Assembly: GCA_028282005.1 (NCBI GenBank)
Contig: JANQIV010000053.1
Location: 1-37,723 of the forward strand
DNA length: 37,723 bases
Direction: 5' to 3'
DNA from: Melioribacteraceae bacterium
GTDB taxonomy: Bacteria > Bacteroidota > Ignavibacteria > Ignavibacteriales > Melioribacteraceae
Below, piece after piece: positions 9,147 to 19,094 of this stretch (its first letter is position 1; each line of letters begins with the position of its first letter). The translations under genes and the position numbers were made by a program. A model generated the notes under the pieces. The model saw nothing but the letters and a program-made list of their open reading frames with translations. It was not told the DNA's origin and searched no databases.

Positions 9147-9440
9147 TTAATTAAGATTCTCAATAATGCCCGCAAGTTCAATGTCCATAGGCGTTATTCC
9201 ACCTTTACTATGGGTTGATAAGGTTATTTTCACCTTATTCCAAGAGTGAATTAAAATATCCGGATGATGATCCATTTTTTCAGATACACTCCCAATCGCA
9301 ACAACAAAAGCAATAGTTTTCGTAAAATCTTTCAATTCATATTCTTTAATAATTGTGTTATCAACCTTTTGCCAACCAGGCAATTTAGCTAATGCATTTT
9401 TTATTTCGTCAATTTTTAAAAGTTTCATTTTACTCTTCAT
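9147..9440 (-). CDS. phhB: Pterin-4-alpha-carbinolamine dehydratase
   Basis: A small cytoplasmic enzyme (97 residues) that dehydrates 4a-hydroxytetrahydrobiopterin-type intermediates; in some bacteria it supports aromatic amino acid hydroxylases or pterin metabolism. The signature EKMDHHPDI at about 55-63, followed by WNKVKITLSTHSKGGIT, holds the conserved His-His and the C-terminal active-site histidine of the family. Its ATG at 9440 overlaps the clpC stop by one base (TAATG), so translation is coupled; Met5 is an alternative start. No phenylalanine hydroxylase gene is visible, so its substrate source lies elsewhere. Confidence 0.92.
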   Translation of the reverse strand: MKSKMKLLKIDEIKNALAKLPGWQKVDNTIIKEYELKDFTKTIAFVVAIGSVSEKMDHHPDILIHSWNKVKITLSTHSKGGITPMDIELAGIIENLN

Positions 9441-11965
9441 TAGTTACTATCTTCACTTGCTTTTGCTTCTTCTTCATGATCTATACTTTTATCATCTTCC
9501 GGCTTTTCTTCTTTTACATTTTCCTCAATTACAAAATATAATTCTTCAGTTTCAGGCTTATGTTTAACAAGTATCATGTCACCTTCTTTAAAGTGGCCAA
9601 GCAATACCTCTTCCGCAAGTGAATCTTCAACATATTTTTGAATCGCTCTTTTTAACGGCCTTGCACCATATTTTTCATCAAAACCTTTGTCAGTTAAAAA
9701 CTTAATAGCAGTTTCGTCAAGCTGGATGTCATACTTGTTGTTTCTAACATTTTCAATTAGTTCTTTCATCTCGATTTCGATGATTTTTTCAATATCTTCT
9801 TTGGCCAGATTTCTAAATACAATGCTGTCATCAACCCTATTCAAAAATTCCGGATTGAATAACTTCTTCATTGCGTCTTCGACGGTATTTTTCAAATGTC
9901 CGTATTTGTCAGAAGTATCATCACTACCAAAACCAAATCCGCCTGTTGATTTTATCTCTTTTGTGCCCACGTTCGAAGTCATAATGATTATTGTATTCTT
10001 GAAATCTACTCTTCTGCCAAGGCTATCCGTTAATTGTCCGTCGTCCAGAACTTGAAGAAGAATATTAAACACATCCGGATGTGCTTTTTCAATTTCATCC
10101 AGCAACACTACTGAGTATGGTTTTCTTCTAACTTTTTCAGTTAGCTGTCCGCCTTCTTCGTAACCAACATATCCAGGAGGTGCACCAACTAATCTTGATA
10201 CAGCATATTTTTCCATGTATTCGCTCATGTCAATCCTGATAAGAGCTTCTTCAGAATCAAATAAATATTTAGCTAATACTTTTGCTAGTTCAGTTTTACC
10301 AACACCTGTAGGGCCCAAGAAAATAAAGCTTCCTATTGGCTTTGTAGGGCTTTTTAATCCTGCTCTTGTTCTTCTTATTGCTTTTGCCAGTTTTTCAACT
10401 GCTTCATCTTGACCAACAATTTTTGATTTAAGGGCATCAGCCATTTTCATTAATTTTTCTGATTCAGCTTGAACAACTCTTGTAACCGGAATACCGGTCA
10501 TCATAGATACAACAGTGGCAATATCATCTTCAGATACATCGTAAACTACTTCTTTGTTTGTGGCCTCCCATTCTTGCTTAGCTACTTCAAGATCACTTTG
10601 CAATGTTCTTTCCTGATCACGCAGTCTGGCTGCTTCTTCGAAGTCTTGTTGTTTTACAACTTGAGTTTTCTGTTTCTTTACTTCTTCAATTTGCTCTTCT
10701 AGTTTTAGAATTTCTTCCGAAACTGTGAAGTTACCCATATGCACGCGGGAACCAGCTTCATCTAAAACATCTATCGCTTTGTCAGGGAAGTATCTATCGG
10801 TAATGTATCTGTCAGCTAATCTAACTGCATTTTCTATAGCATCCTGAGAATATTTAACATGGTGGTGTTCTTCGTATTTAAATTTAATACTTTCCAATAT
10901 CTGAATTGTTTCTGTTACTGTTGGCGGATCAACCATTACTTTTTGGAATCTTCTATCCAATGCGCCATCAGTTTCAACAAATTTTCTATATTCATCTAAA
11001 GTTGTTGCACCGATACATTGTATGTCGCCCCTTGCAAGAGCAGGCTTAAACATATTTGATGCATCAAGAGAACCAGTTGCACCACCAGCACCAACGATAG
11101 TATGTAACTCATCAATGAATAAAATTATGTCATCTGCTTTTTCTAATTCATTCATCAAAGCTTTCATTCTTTCTTCAAACTGTCCACGGTATTTTGTACC
11201 TGCTACCATTCCGGCTAAATCTAAAGTAACAACCCTTTTGTCTTGAAGAATTCTTGGTACTTTTCTATTTATGATTCTGAGCGCAAGTCCTTCTGCAATA
11301 GCAGTTTTACCAACACCAGGTTCACCAATCAATACAGGATTATTTTTCTTTCTTCTACTTAAAACCTGAGCAACTCTTTCAATTTCTTTTTCTCTTCCGA
11401 TTACCGGATCAAGTTTATCATCAAGTGCTAATTTTGTTAAATCCCTTCCGAAGTTATCCAAGACAGGAGTTTTTGTTTTCTCTTTCTTTTTCCCCTGCTG
11501 TGTTTGAATCTTTGGTTTGTCCGGATTCTTGCTGCTCAGAATATTATTTAATTCTGATCTTGCACTTTCATAAGTAACATTAAACTGATGCAATATTTGA
11601 GTAGCAATATTATCTTCATCTCTTAAAAGAGAAAGTAATATATGCTCTGTTCCAATCACATCTGATTTGTAAATTTTTGATTCTATCTGAGTAATCTTTA
11701 AAACTTTTTCTGCTTGTTTGGTTAGTGGTATGTTACCAATAGTCAGAGTACCGCCAGCAGTTTTAACCGTATCTTCAATTGCTTTTTTTAGTTTTATAAG
11801 GTCTACATCTAAATTTCTTAAAATTTGGACTGCGACACCTTGACCTTCACGAATAATTCCGAGTAAGAGATGTTCGGTTCCAATATAATCATGGCCTAAT
11901 CTTAATGCTTCTTCTCTACTTAACCTAATAACCTCTTGAACGCGTTCCGAAAAATTACCGTCCAT
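9440..11965 (-). CDS. clpC: ATP-dependent Clp protease ATPase subunit ClpC
   Basis: A Hsp100/ClpC unfoldase that feeds proteins to ClpP. Domains in order: double Clp N-terminal repeat (1-145), AAA+ domain 1 with Walker A GEPGVGKT (214-221) and Walker B FIDEL, the middle domain containing a UVR-type helix ([12 protein letters not shown], 441-452) that marks ClpC rather than ClpA or ClpB, and AAA+ domain 2 with GPTGVGKT (551-558), ending in an acidic tail. The length of 841 is normal. The ribosome site AAAGGAG sits correctly before the ATG. It is co-transcribed with the carbinolamine dehydratase gene. A 6-bp inverted repeat sits directly upstream of the ribosome site. clpP is not in the window. 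Confidence 0.97.
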   Translation of the reverse strand: MDGNFSERVQEVIRLSREEALRLGHDYIGTEHLLLGIIREGQGVAVQILRNLDVDLIKLKKAIEDTVKTAGGTLTIGNIPLTKQAEKVLKITQIESKIYKSDVIGTEHILLSLLRDEDNIATQILHQFNVTYESARSELNNILSSKNPDKPKIQTQQGKKKEKTKTPVLDNFGRDLTKLALDDKLDPVIGREKEIERVAQVLSRRKKNNPVLIGEPGVGKTAIAEGLALRIINRKVPRILQDKRVVTLDLAGMVAGTKYRGQFEERMKALMNELEKADDIILFIDELHTIVGAGGATGSLDASNMFKPALARGDIQCIGATTLDEYRKFVETDGALDRRFQKVMVDPPTVTETIQILESIKFKYEEHHHVKYSQDAIENAVRLADRYITDRYFPDKAIDVLDEAGSRVHMGNFTVSEEILKLEEQIEEVKKQKTQVVKQQDFEEAARLRDQERTLQSDLEVAKQEWEATNKEVVYDVSEDDIATVVSMMTGIPVTRVVQAESEKLMKMADALKSKIVGQDEAVEKLAKAIRRTRAGLKSPTKPIGSFIFLGPTGVGKTELAKVLAKYLFDSEEALIRIDMSEYMEKYAVSRLVGAPPGYVGYEEGGQLTEKVRRKPYSVVLLDEIEKAHPDVFNILLQVLDDGQLTDSLGRRVDFKNTIIIMTSNVGTKEIKSTGGFGFGSDDTSDKYGHLKNTVEDAMKKLFNPEFLNRVDDSIVFRNLAKEDIEKIIEIEMKELIENVRNNKYDIQLDETAIKFLTDKGFDEKYGARPLKRAIQKYVEDSLAEEVLLGHFKEGDMILVKHKPETEELYFVIEENVKEEKPEDDKSIDHEEEAKASEDSN

Positions 11966-12208
11966 TATTTCTCCTTTGTGTTTCGCTAGTAAACACTATA
12001 TTTCCTAAAAATGTTTCGTAAATATAAAGATTGAGAGTCCTGTAATCAAGATTATAAAGTTTTGACAGAATTTTACAATCTTTCTGTGTTTAGACGCATT
12101 TAGTGAACTTATTATTCCTTTTTGTGATTTATCAATATTGTAATAGTCTTTGTACTTATTTATTTTAATAATTAGATTCCCAAACAAAATTTTCAATTAG
12201 GAGAAAAA
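11966..12208. other. Divergent intergenic region between clpC and floA
   Basis: 243 bases separating two divergent genes, so it should hold both promoters. It contains the clpC ribosome site (complement of CTCCTTT, 11971-11977), an inverted repeat GTGTTT-N7-AAACAC at 11978-11996, and AGGAG before floA. I could not assign a convincing -10/-33 pair for either gene. A 63-codon frame on the minus strand inside it has no ribosome site and no recognisable features. Confidence 0.5.
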
Positions 12209-13204
12209 ATGGACGCTATAGCTGGATTATCCGGTATTGCAATATTTGTCATAGTTATTATTGTTTTACTATTTCTTTATTTAGTTCCGATAACACTTTG
12301 GCTTTCTGCACTATTTGCCGGTGTAAGAATTAAGATTGTCTCAGACCTGGTAGGTATGAGATTCCGTCGTGTACCACCTTCAGTAATTGTAAAAAGTAAG
12401 ATTACTGCTTCAAAAGCCGGTATTTCAATTGAAACAGCTTTGCTTGAAGCTCACTATCTTGCTGGCGGTAATGTAATCAAGGTTGTGAACGCCTTAATTT
12501 CGGCAAACAAAGCAAACTTGGATTTATCATTTGAGAAAGCTGCAGCTATTGACCTAGCTGGCCGTGATGTTTTAGAAGCAGTACAAATGTCCGTGCTCCC
12601 AAAAGTAATTGAAACACCAATGGTTGCTGCTGTCGCAAAAGATGGTATCCAATTAAAAGCAGTTGCCAGAATTACCGTTCGTGCAAATATTGAAAGATTA
12701 GTCGGTGGTGCTACAGAGCAAACAATCTTAGCACGTGTTGGTGAAGGTATTGTTTCTACAATTGGTTCTAGTGCTTCACATAAAGATGTACTTGAAAATC
12801 CCGACTCAATTTCTAAAGTTGTATTAACAAAAGGTTTAGACGCTGGAACAGCATTCGAAATCTTATCAATTGATATTGCTGATGTTGACGTTGGAACAAA
12901 CATTGGAGCTATTTTACAAACTGATCAAGCAGAAGCTGATTTGAAAGTAGCACGAGCCAAAGCTGAAGAAAGACGTGCGGCAGCGGTGGCATCGGAGCAA
13001 GAAATGAGGGCTGAAGTTGAAAAGATGCGCGCGAAAGTAGTTGAAGCTGAAGCTGAAGTTCCAAAAGCTATATCTGAAGCATTTAGATCCGGTAATTTAG
13101 GAATTATGGATTATTATAATCTCAGAAATGTTCAATCTGATACTGACATGAGAAACTCAATAGCCAAACCTGACGAAGATAAGGACAAGAAATCAGATGG
13201 GTGA
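12209..13204 (+). CDS. floA: Flotillin-like membrane protein FloA
   Basis: An SPFH-superfamily scaffold protein of functional membrane microdomains, related to B. subtilis FloA (YqfA, 331 residues; this one is also 331). An N-terminal hydrophobic segment (about residues 7-37) anchors it in the inner membrane. The SPFH-like body follows ([54 protein letters not shown]). An Ala/Glu-rich coiled coil (about 235-285) drives oligomerisation. AGGAG lies 6 bases before the ATG. It overlaps the next gene by 8 bases. No NfeD partner is encoded beside it, although flotillin genes often have one. Confidence 0.95.
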   Translation: MDAIAGLSGIAIFVIVIIVLLFLYLVPITLWLSALFAGVRIKIVSDLVGMRFRRVPPSVIVKSKITASKAGISIETALLEAHYLAGGNVIKVVNALISANKANLDLSFEKAAAIDLAGRDVLEAVQMSVLPKVIETPMVAAVAKDGIQLKAVARITVRANIERLVGGATEQTILARVGEGIVSTIGSSASHKDVLENPDSISKVVLTKGLDAGTAFEILSIDIADVDVGTNIGAILQTDQAEADLKVARAKAEERRAAAVASEQEMRAEVEKMRAKVVEAEAEVPKAISEAFRSGNLGIMDYYNLRNVQSDTDMRNSIAKPDEDKDKKSDG

Positions 13205-13748
13205 TATAATTGAAATAATAATCATTCTATTTTTTATTTTATCAGCTTTTGGCGGAATTTTTAAGAAAAAGAAACAACAAAGGCAAGAGATGGAGCAAAA
13301 GCCTCCATCTCCCAAGCCTTCTTCAGAAAAAACAAAAGATGTTTTTGAAGAACTCTTTGGAGTGAAATTTCCAGAAGAAGAAGAAACTCAGGTAGAAACT
13401 ACTAGATACGAAACTCAAACTGAAGAAACTTGGGACCCTGAAACTGAGTTTTTTGGTGAAGCTCAAAAGGTAGAAAAACCTGAACCGCCAAGAATTGAAA
13501 GAAAAAAGCCTAAAATTGAGCCACAATACAAACCTTCTTGGAAGCAAATTAATTATGACAAATTAAATCGTCAAGAAGTCAAAGAATTGCAAAAAGAAGA
13601 AATTGATATTAAGGAACTTGTTAAGTCAAAATTAAAAATTAACAAAAGGGCTAACGAAATAAGAAATAAACTAAAGAATCAGAATTCAATTAGAGAGTTT
13701 ATAGTTATTTCAGAGATTTTGAATAAACCCAAAGCACTTCGCAGATAA
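13197..13748 (+). CDS. Membrane-anchored charged protein of unknown function
   Basis: I do not recognise a family. The 183-residue product begins with one hydrophobic helix (about 3-22, [20 protein letters not shown]), then a KKKKQQRQ stop-transfer patch, a Pro/Glu-rich low-complexity segment (about 30-115, PPSPKPS and [10 protein letters not shown]) and a Lys/Glu-rich helical C-terminus (about 118-183). This suggests a bitopic inner-membrane protein with a long cytoplasmic, partly disordered tail. It overlaps floA by 8 bases and the helicase gene by 1 base, so the three are translated together. By position it might accompany the flotillin, but that is inference only. Confidence 0.7.
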   Translation: MGDIIEIIIILFFILSAFGGIFKKKKQQRQEMEQKPPSPKPSSEKTKDVFEELFGVKFPEEEETQVETTRYETQTEETWDPETEFFGEAQKVEKPEPPRIERKKPKIEPQYKPSWKQINYDKLNRQEVKELQKEEIDIKELVKSKLKINKRANEIRNKLKNQNSIREFIVISEILNKPKALRR

Positions 13749-15751
13749 TGGCAAAAAAGTACGTTCTTAAAAGAATTAACAAGACAGCGCAGATTCAACC
13801 GAAACAATTCGATGAATCTAATTTTTCTATAAATTATAGAAACCAGTTAAATGAAACTCAATATGAAGCAGCATCGGCAGTAGACGGAGCATATATTGTT
13901 ATTGCCGGAGCAGGCACCGGTAAAACACGAACTTTAGTTTATCGAGTAGCCAGATTAGTAGAAATTGGTTACGATCCAAAATCTATTTTACTTTTGACTT
14001 TTACGCGTAAAGCTGCACGCGAAATGATGAACCGTGCAGCGGTACTTTTAGACCACAGATGTTCAAAAATTCAAGGCGGCACCTTTCATTCTTTTGCTAA
14101 TCTGACCTTACGTAAATACGCTAAAACAATTAACTTAGACTCTGCATTTACAATTTTAGATCAAGGCGATAGTGAAGATGTAATTAACTTGATCCGTGGA
14201 CAACTTCGACTAAATGAACTAAAAAAGCGCTTCCCGAATAAACAGACTATTTACAAAGTTTTAAGCCTTTCTGTTAACACTGGAAGATCAGTTGAGGATG
14301 TTATTGCTGAAGAATATCCCCATTTCTTAGAATATACTGACAAATTTATTGACATCAATAAAATTTTTGAGGATTATAAACGAAAAAATAGTTTATTAGA
14401 TTATGATGATCTTTTAGTCTATTTACGTAAGTTTTTACAAGACTTAGGGCCAGCAGCTAAAACTTTACTTTCAACAATTCGTTTTACAATGGTTGATGAG
14501 TACCAGGATACAAATAAACTTCAATCAGACATTGTCTTAGGATTAGCTCAAATAAATAAAAATGTAATGGTAGTTGGTGACGATTCACAGTCGATTTATT
14601 CATTTCGTGGTGCAAACTTTAAAAATATCATGGATTTCCCTTATCTTTTCCCGGAAGCAAAATTAATTAAATTGGAAGAAAATTACCGGAGCACACAAGA
14701 GATCTTAAATCTTACAAATCATATTATATCGGGAGCATTGGAGAAATACCCCAAAAATCTCTTCACTGGGAATGAGAACGGAGAGCTTCCGGCTATAATT
14801 TCTGCTACTACGGAAAATATGCAGTCACGGTTTATTGTAGATAGAATTCTCGAATTGCGAGAAGAAGGAGTTCCGCTTAACGAAATTTCTGTATTATTTA
14901 GGTCATCATATTTCTCATTTGATCTGGAAATTGAATTAAACAAAGCCAATGTACCATATGTAAAATTTGGCGGAATGAAATTCATTGAAACAGCTCATGT
15001 TAAAGATATTCTTTCTTTCCTTCGAATTTCTGTAAACCCTAAAGATATTGTTAGTTGGTACAGAATTCTACTTTTGCACGAAGGAATTGGGCCCAAACGC
15101 GCTCAAGCTATTTTAGATGAAATTATGGGAGATAAACTCTCAATTGATCTTGAGCCAAATTCTGATATCGGTCAAAAATTTAAGAGCAATATTTATGAAT
15201 TATTTAAAACTCTTGCGCATTTGAGAACAATGGAGAAATCACCTACTCAAAGAGCGGATTTTGTAATGGGTTATTACGAACCGCTTTTTGTAAATAAATA
15301 TGATGATTTCAACAAGCGAAGAAAAGATCTCGAAATATTTATGAACATTTCTGAGAATTATAATGATTTAGAAGAATTTCTCGCTGATATGGCACTTGAA
15401 CCGCCATCAGATAGTGTCGTAGATATTGAAGGTACTGATAAAGAAAACGAATATTTAACTCTATCCACAATACACTCATCAAAAGGATTGGAATGGCATT
15501 CCGTATTTATTATTCATGCAATAGAGGGTTTCTTCCCTTCCAGTCAATCTTTTGAAAAAATTGAACAATTAGAAGAAGAAAGAAGACTCATGTATGTAGC
15601 TTCAACTAGAGCTAAGAAGAATTTATATATTTCCTACCCGATGAATATTTTTGACAGACATCAGGGAATGACATTTTCAAAACCTTCAAGATTTATTGAA
15701 GGCATCCAAGATGATCTTGCTGAAGAATGGCTGCTGGAAGAAGAATTTTGA
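13748..15751 (+). CDS. UvrD/PcrA/Rep-type superfamily 1 DNA helicase
   Basis: A 3'-5' SF1A DNA helicase of 667 residues. Visible motifs in order: Q-motif LNETQYEA (34-41), Walker A AGAGTGKT (53-60), motif II DEYQDTN, motif III GDDSQSIYSFRGA, motif IV EENYRST, motif V STIHSSKGLEW and motif VI EERRLMYVASTRAKK. Typical roles are nucleotide-excision and mismatch repair or clearing replication obstacles. It is slightly shorter than UvrD (720) and lacks an evident C-terminal Tudor-like extension, so Rep/PcrA/UvrD cannot be separated by eye. Its ATG overlaps the upstream stop (TAATG). Confidence 0.94.
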   Translation: MAKKYVLKRINKTAQIQPKQFDESNFSINYRNQLNETQYEAASAVDGAYIVIAGAGTGKTRTLVYRVARLVEIGYDPKSILLLTFTRKAAREMMNRAAVLLDHRCSKIQGGTFHSFANLTLRKYAKTINLDSAFTILDQGDSEDVINLIRGQLRLNELKKRFPNKQTIYKVLSLSVNTGRSVEDVIAEEYPHFLEYTDKFIDINKIFEDYKRKNSLLDYDDLLVYLRKFLQDLGPAAKTLLSTIRFTMVDEYQDTNKLQSDIVLGLAQINKNVMVVGDDSQSIYSFRGANFKNIMDFPYLFPEAKLIKLEENYRSTQEILNLTNHIISGALEKYPKNLFTGNENGELPAIISATTENMQSRFIVDRILELREEGVPLNEISVLFRSSYFSFDLEIELNKANVPYVKFGGMKFIETAHVKDILSFLRISVNPKDIVSWYRILLLHEGIGPKRAQAILDEIMGDKLSIDLEPNSDIGQKFKSNIYELFKTLAHLRTMEKSPTQRADFVMGYYEPLFVNKYDDFNKRRKDLEIFMNISENYNDLEEFLADMALEPPSDSVVDIEGTDKENEYLTLSTIHSSKGLEWHSVFIIHAIEGFFPSSQSFEKIEQLEEERRLMYVASTRAKKNLYISYPMNIFDRHQGMTFSKPSRFIEGIQDDLAEEWLLEEEF

Positions 15752-15759
15752 CATTTATT

Positions 15760-16728
15760 ATGAGTTCTGTGACTAAAATAACATGCTTACTTATCCTCTT
15801 TTACTCCTTCCTAATTTCCCAAACCAATAAATGCAATTATTGTAAAGAAGAAATTAAAGGTAAATATTTACAGGCAGATGGTAAAAAATACCACCCAAAT
15901 CATTTCATTTGCGATCATTGCAAAAAACCTATCAACTCATCTTATGTTGATAATGATGACAAAGTGTATCACCAACATTGTTACAATGAAATTGCATATG
16001 ATAAATGTGATGTTTGTAATGATCCTTTAATTGGAAGCTATATTATTGATTCCCACAATTATAAATACCATCAAAAACATGAAAGAGAATACAAAATATG
16101 TGACATTTGCGGAAGATTGATTACAAACAAAATTTCATCTGGCGGAGTAATTCTTAATGATGGCAGAAATCAATGCAATATTTGTAAAAAAGAATCTTTT
16201 AAAAGTGTAAAGTTATATCAGAGTTATCTTTCCGGCACAATAAGTAAACTTAGTACAATTGGAATAAAGATCGATCGCAATAAAGTAAGTATAAAGTCTG
16301 TAGATAGAAACGAACTTAAAGATGCGGCCGGTTCTATTTATTCTAAAAATATGAAAGGTTTTTGCAATAGTAGTTTGAAGAAGGATGCTAAAGGAAGGAT
16401 TGTCAGTTCAAAGCATATTATATATGTATTAAACAATATGCCCCCCGAATACACTGAATCGATAATAGCACATGAACTTTTTCATACATGGATACGAGAA
16501 AATACAAATATTAAGCATACTGATCAACTTGAAGAGGGTAGCTGTAATTTTATAAGCTACCAGATAATGAAAAAAAGAAATAATTATAATTCCAGAGTTA
16601 TTCTTAAAAATTACGAAAATGATCCATCACATATTTATGGAGATGGATTTAGAAAAGTAAAAAATAAATTCAACGGAAAATACATAGTTGAGTTGTTAAA
16701 TTATCTTAAAAGGTTTGATTCAATCTGA
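15760..16728 (+). CDS. Exported LIM-domain and DA1-like metallopeptidase protein
   Basis: An unusual bacterial protein with the plan of plant DA1. From the ATG at 15760 it has 322 residues and an N-terminal signal-like helix (to about residue 22); an in-frame ATG at 15727, inside the helicase gene, would add 11 residues, and neither start has a strong ribosome site. Two LIM-like zinc modules follow: C25-C28-H45-H48 with C51-C54-H71-C74, and C83-C86-H104-H107 with C114-C117-C139-C142. The C-terminal part has AHELFHTWIR (237-246) and QLEEGSC about 15 residues on, which closely fit the DA1-like peptidase motif (HExxH plus a downstream glutamate). The fold call rests on motif recall, not a search. 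It forms the end of the floA operon and converges on the next gene with a 2-base gap. Confidence 0.8.
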   Translation: MSSVTKITCLLILFYSFLISQTNKCNYCKEEIKGKYLQADGKKYHPNHFICDHCKKPINSSYVDNDDKVYHQHCYNEIAYDKCDVCNDPLIGSYIIDSHNYKYHQKHEREYKICDICGRLITNKISSGGVILNDGRNQCNICKKESFKSVKLYQSYLSGTISKLSTIGIKIDRNKVSIKSVDRNELKDAAGSIYSKNMKGFCNSSLKKDAKGRIVSSKHIIYVLNNMPPEYTESIIAHELFHTWIRENTNIKHTDQLEEGSCNFISYQIMKKRNNYNSRVILKNYENDPSHIYGDGFRKVKNKFNGKYIVELLNYLKRFDSI

Positions 16729-16730
16729 AG

Positions 16731-17321
16731 TTAAAACTGGTAGTTTAATCCTATTGACAAAACGGCTACACCCATTTGTTCAAAATATTGATTTTCTTTA
16801 TTTGTGATTGATACCATAATTTTAGGATTTAAAATAAAACTTTTGCCAACCAAGATGTCTAACCCAAATCCTAAATCAATGTAAGTTATGAATAAATCCA
16901 CATCCGATTCTAATTCATCTAAAATTACTTCCCCGCTTACAAAATGTTGAGAAACTCCTAATTCAATATTTATTGGACTAGTACTCCAGCTTTTAAAAAG
17001 TTTTCTAAATTTGGCTTTTATTCTTACTCCTAAGATATAACTGGAATAATTGCGGGTTGCATAGTCTGCAATTGGTAAGGGTTTGTTTATGAAATCATTC
17101 CAATAAGCGACAACTAAAATCCAATCTAGAGAAGGAGAGAAAAATTGATCATTATAATTAATCTCAAAATATGGCGAAACACTTATATCATTTTGATAAA
17201 TAAGTGAATAGTTACTTGTAGCGCCAAATCTAAATCCGATTGATTTTGTTTTTTCTTGAGCTTGATTTATTATCGGAACAATAAAAACAAAAAGCAAAAT
17301 AATCTGACTAAATTTCTTCAA
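16731..17321 (-). CDS. Putative outer-membrane beta-barrel protein (paralogue 2)
   Basis: Function unknown. The 196-residue product has a signal peptide (MKKFSQIILLFVFIVPIINQAQ), alternating hydrophobic strands with aromatic girdles, and ends in a strand with C-terminal Phe (LSIGLNYQF), all typical of a small outer-membrane barrel. It begins with TTG at 17321, the only sensible start because the signal peptide begins there. It is a diverged copy of the next gene upstream (17333-17923): both are 196 residues and share the YWNDF block and a Y-S-Y-x-x-G-x-R strand. The two are co-transcribed with an 11-base gap. Confidence 0.68.
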   Translation of the reverse strand: MKKFSQIILLFVFIVPIINQAQEKTKSIGFRFGATSNYSLIYQNDISVSPYFEINYNDQFFSPSLDWILVVAYWNDFINKPLPIADYATRNYSSYILGVRIKAKFRKLFKSWSTSPINIELGVSQHFVSGEVILDELESDVDLFITYIDLGFGLDILVGKSFILNPKIMVSITNKENQYFEQMGVAVLSIGLNYQF

Positions 17322-17332
17322 GATGATCTTTC

Positions 17333-17923
17333 TTAAAATTGGTATAAAACCCCGACTGAACCGGCAATCCTATTAATCGGATAAACAAGATCTCCGTTTT
17401 CCAATAAAGAATATCTCACAATTCTTGAGTTAATATAAAATCTATTGAAAAATTTTATTTCAATTTCAATTCCTAAATCAAAATAAGTTAGCATATCATA
17501 GTTGCTGCCGGAATGAAAGGCTTGAATAGGAACTGGAGAGTCATATCTTACTTCTTTAAAATTGTTGAAATGATATGAAATACCACCGATTAAGTTAATG
17601 GGTAAATTCAATTTATGATAAATAAAGTTTGGCGATACACTAAATCTGAAACCAAAAACGTAACTGTAAAATGCTTTATCTTGCCTGCTTTTTGTAACAA
17701 CAAAATCATTCCAATAACCGGCATATATTTGAAAGGTAGAATATCCTGAAAATATTTTTCTAGAATACCCAAACTCAAAATATGGTGCGTAAAAAATTTC
17801 TTCTTCGGACTGCGCAAAATTTCTAATCATACCGACATTTACGTTTAGTAAATCTAATTTCTCCTGTGAATAGAAAATTGATGATGATATAACGTAAAAG
17901 ACAAATAGGAGTTTTATTTTCAC
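17333..17923 (-). CDS. Putative outer-membrane beta-barrel protein (paralogue 1)
   Basis: Function unknown. This 196-residue product starts at a GTG (17923) and has a signal peptide (MKIKLLFVFYVISSSIFYSQ), beta-strand-rich body and a C-terminal YQF, as in small barrel proteins of the outer membrane. It shares length, the AGYWNDF motif and the YSYVFGFRF strand with its downstream neighbour, so the pair arose by duplication. A divergent glycosyltransferase gene lies 103 bases upstream. No ligand or partner can be inferred. Confidence 0.68.
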   Translation of the reverse strand: MKIKLLFVFYVISSSIFYSQEKLDLLNVNVGMIRNFAQSEEEIFYAPYFEFGYSRKIFSGYSTFQIYAGYWNDFVVTKSRQDKAFYSYVFGFRFSVSPNFIYHKLNLPINLIGGISYHFNNFKEVRYDSPVPIQAFHSGSNYDMLTYFDLGIEIEIKFFNRFYINSRIVRYSLLENGDLVYPINRIAGSVGVLYQF

Positions 17924-18026
17924 TTTTTCTAATTATTTTTGATTATTATCAATTAGGAATTTCTAAAAAGATTTACACATCTATTTAATATTGTAGGTCT
18001 CAAAAATAAAGAGAAATATTAGTCAC

Positions 18027-19001
18027 TTGACCAAGATATCTGTTATAATAGCCGCTAAAAACGAGGAACTGAATACCCCAAATCTTATAGAAAAATTAAA
18101 AGCTATTAATTATCCGTCTGAAAGCTTCGAGATAATTATTGTTGATGATGATTCATCAGATTTCACATTCGATATTACAAAAGAACTAATCTTAGGTTAT
18201 CCAAATTTTAGAATTATTTCCGCTAAAGAAAAAAAACTTCCCGGCAAAAAAGGTGCACTTGAGATTGGTGTAGAAAACTCAAAATTTGACCATATCATGA
18301 TTACTGATGCTGATTGTTTGCCAGAAAAAGATTGGCTGATAAAATTTTCAGAAAAATTTTCAGAAGGTTTTGAATTCGTTTTTGGAATTGCCCCTTACAT
18401 TCAAGAAAAAGGTCTTGTTAATAAAATTACTTGTTTTGAAAATCTGCGCACTCAGCTTTTAACTTTCACTATGGCAAAGCTGGAACTTCCCTTTTCATGT
18501 GCTGCTAGAAGCATGGGCTATAAAAAATCTGTATTAGAAAAAATTGGTGGCTACTCCAACACCGCAGATAAACTCAGCGGCGATGACGATTTGCTAATCC
18601 GCGAAGCTGTGAGGCATAATTTAAAAGTCGGAACAGTTGAAGGCAAATCCGCTTTTGTTTTTACTAAATCAAAAAAATCATTCAAAGAATATTTCAAGCA
18701 AAAGGCACGTCACTTCTCTACTTCCACTTCCCTTTTATTCAAGCAGAAAATATTACCAGGCCTTTGGCATTTTACCAATTTATTGTTTTTCATTTCCCCT
18801 TTGTTCTCTATAATTTCTCCTCTCTTTTTAATCATGTTTTTTTTAAAACTATTTATAGATATTATCACAGTTCAATTGATTCAAAAAAAATTCGGTTATA
18901 AATTTTTGGTTTTAGAAACTACTTATTTACAAATAATTTATGAAGTATTTTTGATAGTTCACTCAATAAATAGCATTGCAAAGAAAACCGATTGGAAATA
19001 A
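18027..19001 (+). CDS. Membrane-associated family 2 glycosyltransferase
   Basis: A processive-type GT2 enzyme that would transfer a sugar from a nucleotide donor to a lipid or glycan at the inner membrane. The start is TTG at 18027, placing KISVIIAAKNEE at the N-terminus as is usual for GT-A folds. Catalytic landmarks are VDDDSSD (39-45), the DAD motif (94-96), GDDD (185-188) and QKARH (225-229), resembling the QxxRW acceptor motif. Two hydrophobic stretches (about 248-282 and 300-315) anchor it in the membrane. The length of 324 is typical. The gene stands alone between a divergent barrel-protein pair and the nucleoside operon, so the polymer or lipid it builds is unknown. Confidence 0.88.
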   Translation: MTKISVIIAAKNEELNTPNLIEKLKAINYPSESFEIIIVDDDSSDFTFDITKELILGYPNFRIISAKEKKLPGKKGALEIGVENSKFDHIMITDADCLPEKDWLIKFSEKFSEGFEFVFGIAPYIQEKGLVNKITCFENLRTQLLTFTMAKLELPFSCAARSMGYKKSVLEKIGGYSNTADKLSGDDDLLIREAVRHNLKVGTVEGKSAFVFTKSKKSFKEYFKQKARHFSTSTSLLFKQKILPGLWHFTNLLFFISPLFSIISPLFLIMFFLKLFIDIITVQLIQKKFGYKFLVLETTYLQIIYEVFLIVHSINSIAKKTDWK

Positions 19002-19094
19002 ATTAATCCTTTCATTAGAAAACATTAACAACTATTTTTGTAAAATATTTTTTGGAACGGATTTTCCGACCTTTATTATTTAGGAGCCCATTTT

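Noticed and set aside
12005..12196. 63-codon minus-strand frame between clpC and floA
   Set aside because: No ribosome site, no recognisable domain, and it fills a region needed for two divergent promoters.
16441..16446. Six-base C run in the DA1-like gene
   Set aside because: Within chance and shorter than typical contingency tracts.
19002..19094. Promoter before tdk with a TATTTTTTGG element
   Set aside because: It deviates from TAnnTTTG by an extra base and has no convincing upstream partner, so I did not list it.
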